Below are positions 13,151 through 13,811 of a DNA stretch of 13,811 nucleotides, one piece after another. A model generated the notes under the pieces. It was not told the DNA's origin. It saw only the letters and a program-made list of their open reading frames with translations, and did not search any database. How positions within the stretch are numbered: position 1 is the stretch's first letter; each line of letters begins with the position of its first letter. Made by a program: the position numbers and the translations under genes. The stretch comes from an uncultured Bacilli bacterium (GTDB lineage: Bacteria > Bacillota_I > Bacilli_A > RF39 > UBA660): NCBI GenBank assembly GCA_934090595.1, contig CAKOJO010000029.1, forward strand, positions 1 through 13,811, in the 5' to 3' direction.

Positions 13151-13180
13151 AATTGCTCTATCCAGCTGAGCTACGAGGAC
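13141..13180 (-). pseudogene. 5' half of host tRNA-Arg(CCU), severed by integration
   Basis: Minus strand: acceptor GTCCTCG (13180-13174), TA, D arm GCTC-AGCTGGATA-GAGC, A, anticodon stem ATTGC and loop CTCCTAA then G, all canonical, then abrupt change to unrelated sequence (TAAGTGGC). The 3' half is about 8.2 kb away at 4935-4981. The element supplies no replacement 3' half here, so no functional tRNA can be made. Transcription from the host promoter would run on into the complete element tRNA 55 nt downstream. Confidence 0.92.
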
Positions 13181-13189
13181 AAAAAAGAT

Positions 13190-13672
13190 TTATCTAAAGA
13201 AGCAAAAACTTATAACCAAACATAAAAATGAATACTTAGCAAAATAATATCTACAAGACATAACCTCATATATCGCAGAAGCATCATCAATAATATCCAC
13301 AATAACACTTTCTAAATACTTAGGAACTTTTCCTCCAACAGGAAACATATGAGAACATATAATATTCTTTTCCATATCATTTAAACTAACTAAATTACTA
13401 GCATTAATAATAGCCCTTTCATAATGATGAGTAAGTCTATACAACTTACTATTAGAACTAAACTCTTCATTAAAAAAATAATCATGAAGAAGACCCGCTC
13501 TACTAGCACTAACATAATCTAAACCAAGTCTTTTACATACTTTATAAGCCCTATAAGAAACCCTAATAGAATGATCAAGCCTACTACCATGATGATGTAC
13601 TTCATCATCAAGCTTCTTAAAAGATTCATTATCTAAAATATCACTAACTATATCCAAATACTCTTTATTCAT
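13190..13672 (-). CDS. HD-domain phosphohydrolase
   Basis: A 160-residue host protein. Metal-binding motifs of the HD superfamily are in order: HHHGSRLDHSIRVS (His34), GLLHDYFF (His63-Asp64), a His pair at 82-83, SHMFPVGG (His108) and VDIIDDAS (Asp129/130). The family hydrolyses phosphate esters of nucleotides or similar metabolites; the substrate of this one is unknown. Small stand-alone HD proteins of this type are common in Bacillota. It is soluble, with a Phe/Tyr/Cys-rich C-terminus. It lies between tRNA-Pro and the interrupted tRNA-Arg on the same strand and ends 9 bp before the tRNA 5' half. The C-terminal tail after residue 137 looks less conserved. GGTGGG RBS before ATG 13672. Confidence 0.82.
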   Translation of the reverse strand: MNKEYLDIVSDILDNESFKKLDDEVHHHGSRLDHSIRVSYRAYKVCKRLGLDYVSASRAGLLHDYFFNEEFSSNSKLYRLTHHYERAIINASNLVSLNDMEKNIICSHMFPVGGKVPKYLESVIVDIIDDASAIYEVMSCRYYFAKYSFLCLVISFCFFR

Positions 13673-13704
13673 AAATCAACCCACCAAAAAAATTATAACA
13701 CAAA

Positions 13705-13725
13705 ATAAAAAACCCTACAAGGGTT
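13705..13725 (-). terminator. terminator of tRNA-Pro
   Basis: Minus-strand stem AACCCT (13725-13720) / AGGGTT (13716-13711), 3-nt loop ACA region, followed by a T-run (13712-13705). Confidence 0.7.
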
Positions 13726-13736
13726 ATTAAACATAA

Positions 13737-13811
13737 TGGTCGGAGAGACAGGATTTGAACCTGCAACCCCTTGGTCCCAAACCAAGTGCTCTACCAAGTT
13801 GAGCCACTCTC
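13737..13811 (-). tRNA. tRNA-Pro(UGG), first two bases cut off by the window edge
   Basis: Minus strand: acceptor 3' CTCTCCG with retained 5' bases GAGAG (C1-G2 lie outside), D arm GCTC-AACTTGGTA-GAGC, anticodon stem CTTGG/CCAAG around TTTGGGA (anticodon TGG), T arm GCAGG-TTCAAAT-CCTGT, discriminator A and encoded CCA (13739-13737). Confidence 0.95.

Noticed and set aside
1..13811. CRISPR array, relaxase/oriT, phage structural genes
   Set aside because: No regularly spaced repeats, relaxase motifs, terminase or capsid-like proteins are visible.

Overview
The window is very AT-rich DNA using the standard bacterial code (TGA acts as a stop, for example at 10044-10046). Strong Shine-Dalgarno sites, SipW/TasA-type secretion genes and CCA-encoding tRNA genes point to a low-GC Bacillota or Mycoplasmatota-like bacterium. 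The DUF6273-like 'RPVFYL...GTGTLDNPYMI' ending of one surface protein suggests an uncultured, gut-type lineage. The taxon is inferred; the rest is read from sequence.

Region 1 (87-4768, minus strand) is a seven-gene surface operon transcribed leftward from an extended -10 promoter near 4823-4831. It encodes an abundant-looking TasA/camelysin-like secreted subunit, a membrane-anchored TasA-like protein, a SipW-type (ER-type Ser/His) signal peptidase, a second TasA-like protein, a second SipW-type peptidase, a small SipW-substrate-like protein, and a larger exported protein with a DUF6273-like C-terminus. A 12-bp hairpin after the first gene probably sets the ratio of the major subunit to the rest.

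Region 2 (4972-13150) is an integrated element of about 8.2 kb that has split a host tRNA-Arg(CCU) gene inside its anticodon arm. The 3' half of the tRNA lies at the left end (4935-4981) and the 5' half at the right end (13141-13180); joined across the shared 10-bp core CTTAGGAGGC they give a perfect cloverleaf. The element does not rebuild the tRNA at either junction. Instead it carries a complete, different tRNA-Arg(CCU) gene just inside its right end (13010-13086), which appears to replace the function it destroyed. The element encodes a tyrosine integrase and excisionase-like protein at the left, uncharacterised genes 6832-8797, an XRE repressor divergent from a membrane/zinc-ribbon module (a 24-aa membrane peptide, a zinc-ribbon protein and a frameshifted Gly-zipper protein), and a RepL-like replication initiator preceded by CCAA/TTGG dyads and AT-rich DNA. 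Several small HTH or unknown genes follow. GTGCC repeats near both ends look like integrase arm sites. No relaxase, capsid, terminase or known defence gene is visible, so it looks like an integrative plasmid or satellite-like element.

Region 3 (13151-13811) is host DNA again: the tRNA 5' half, an HD-domain hydrolase and a tRNA-Pro(UGG) cut by the window edge.
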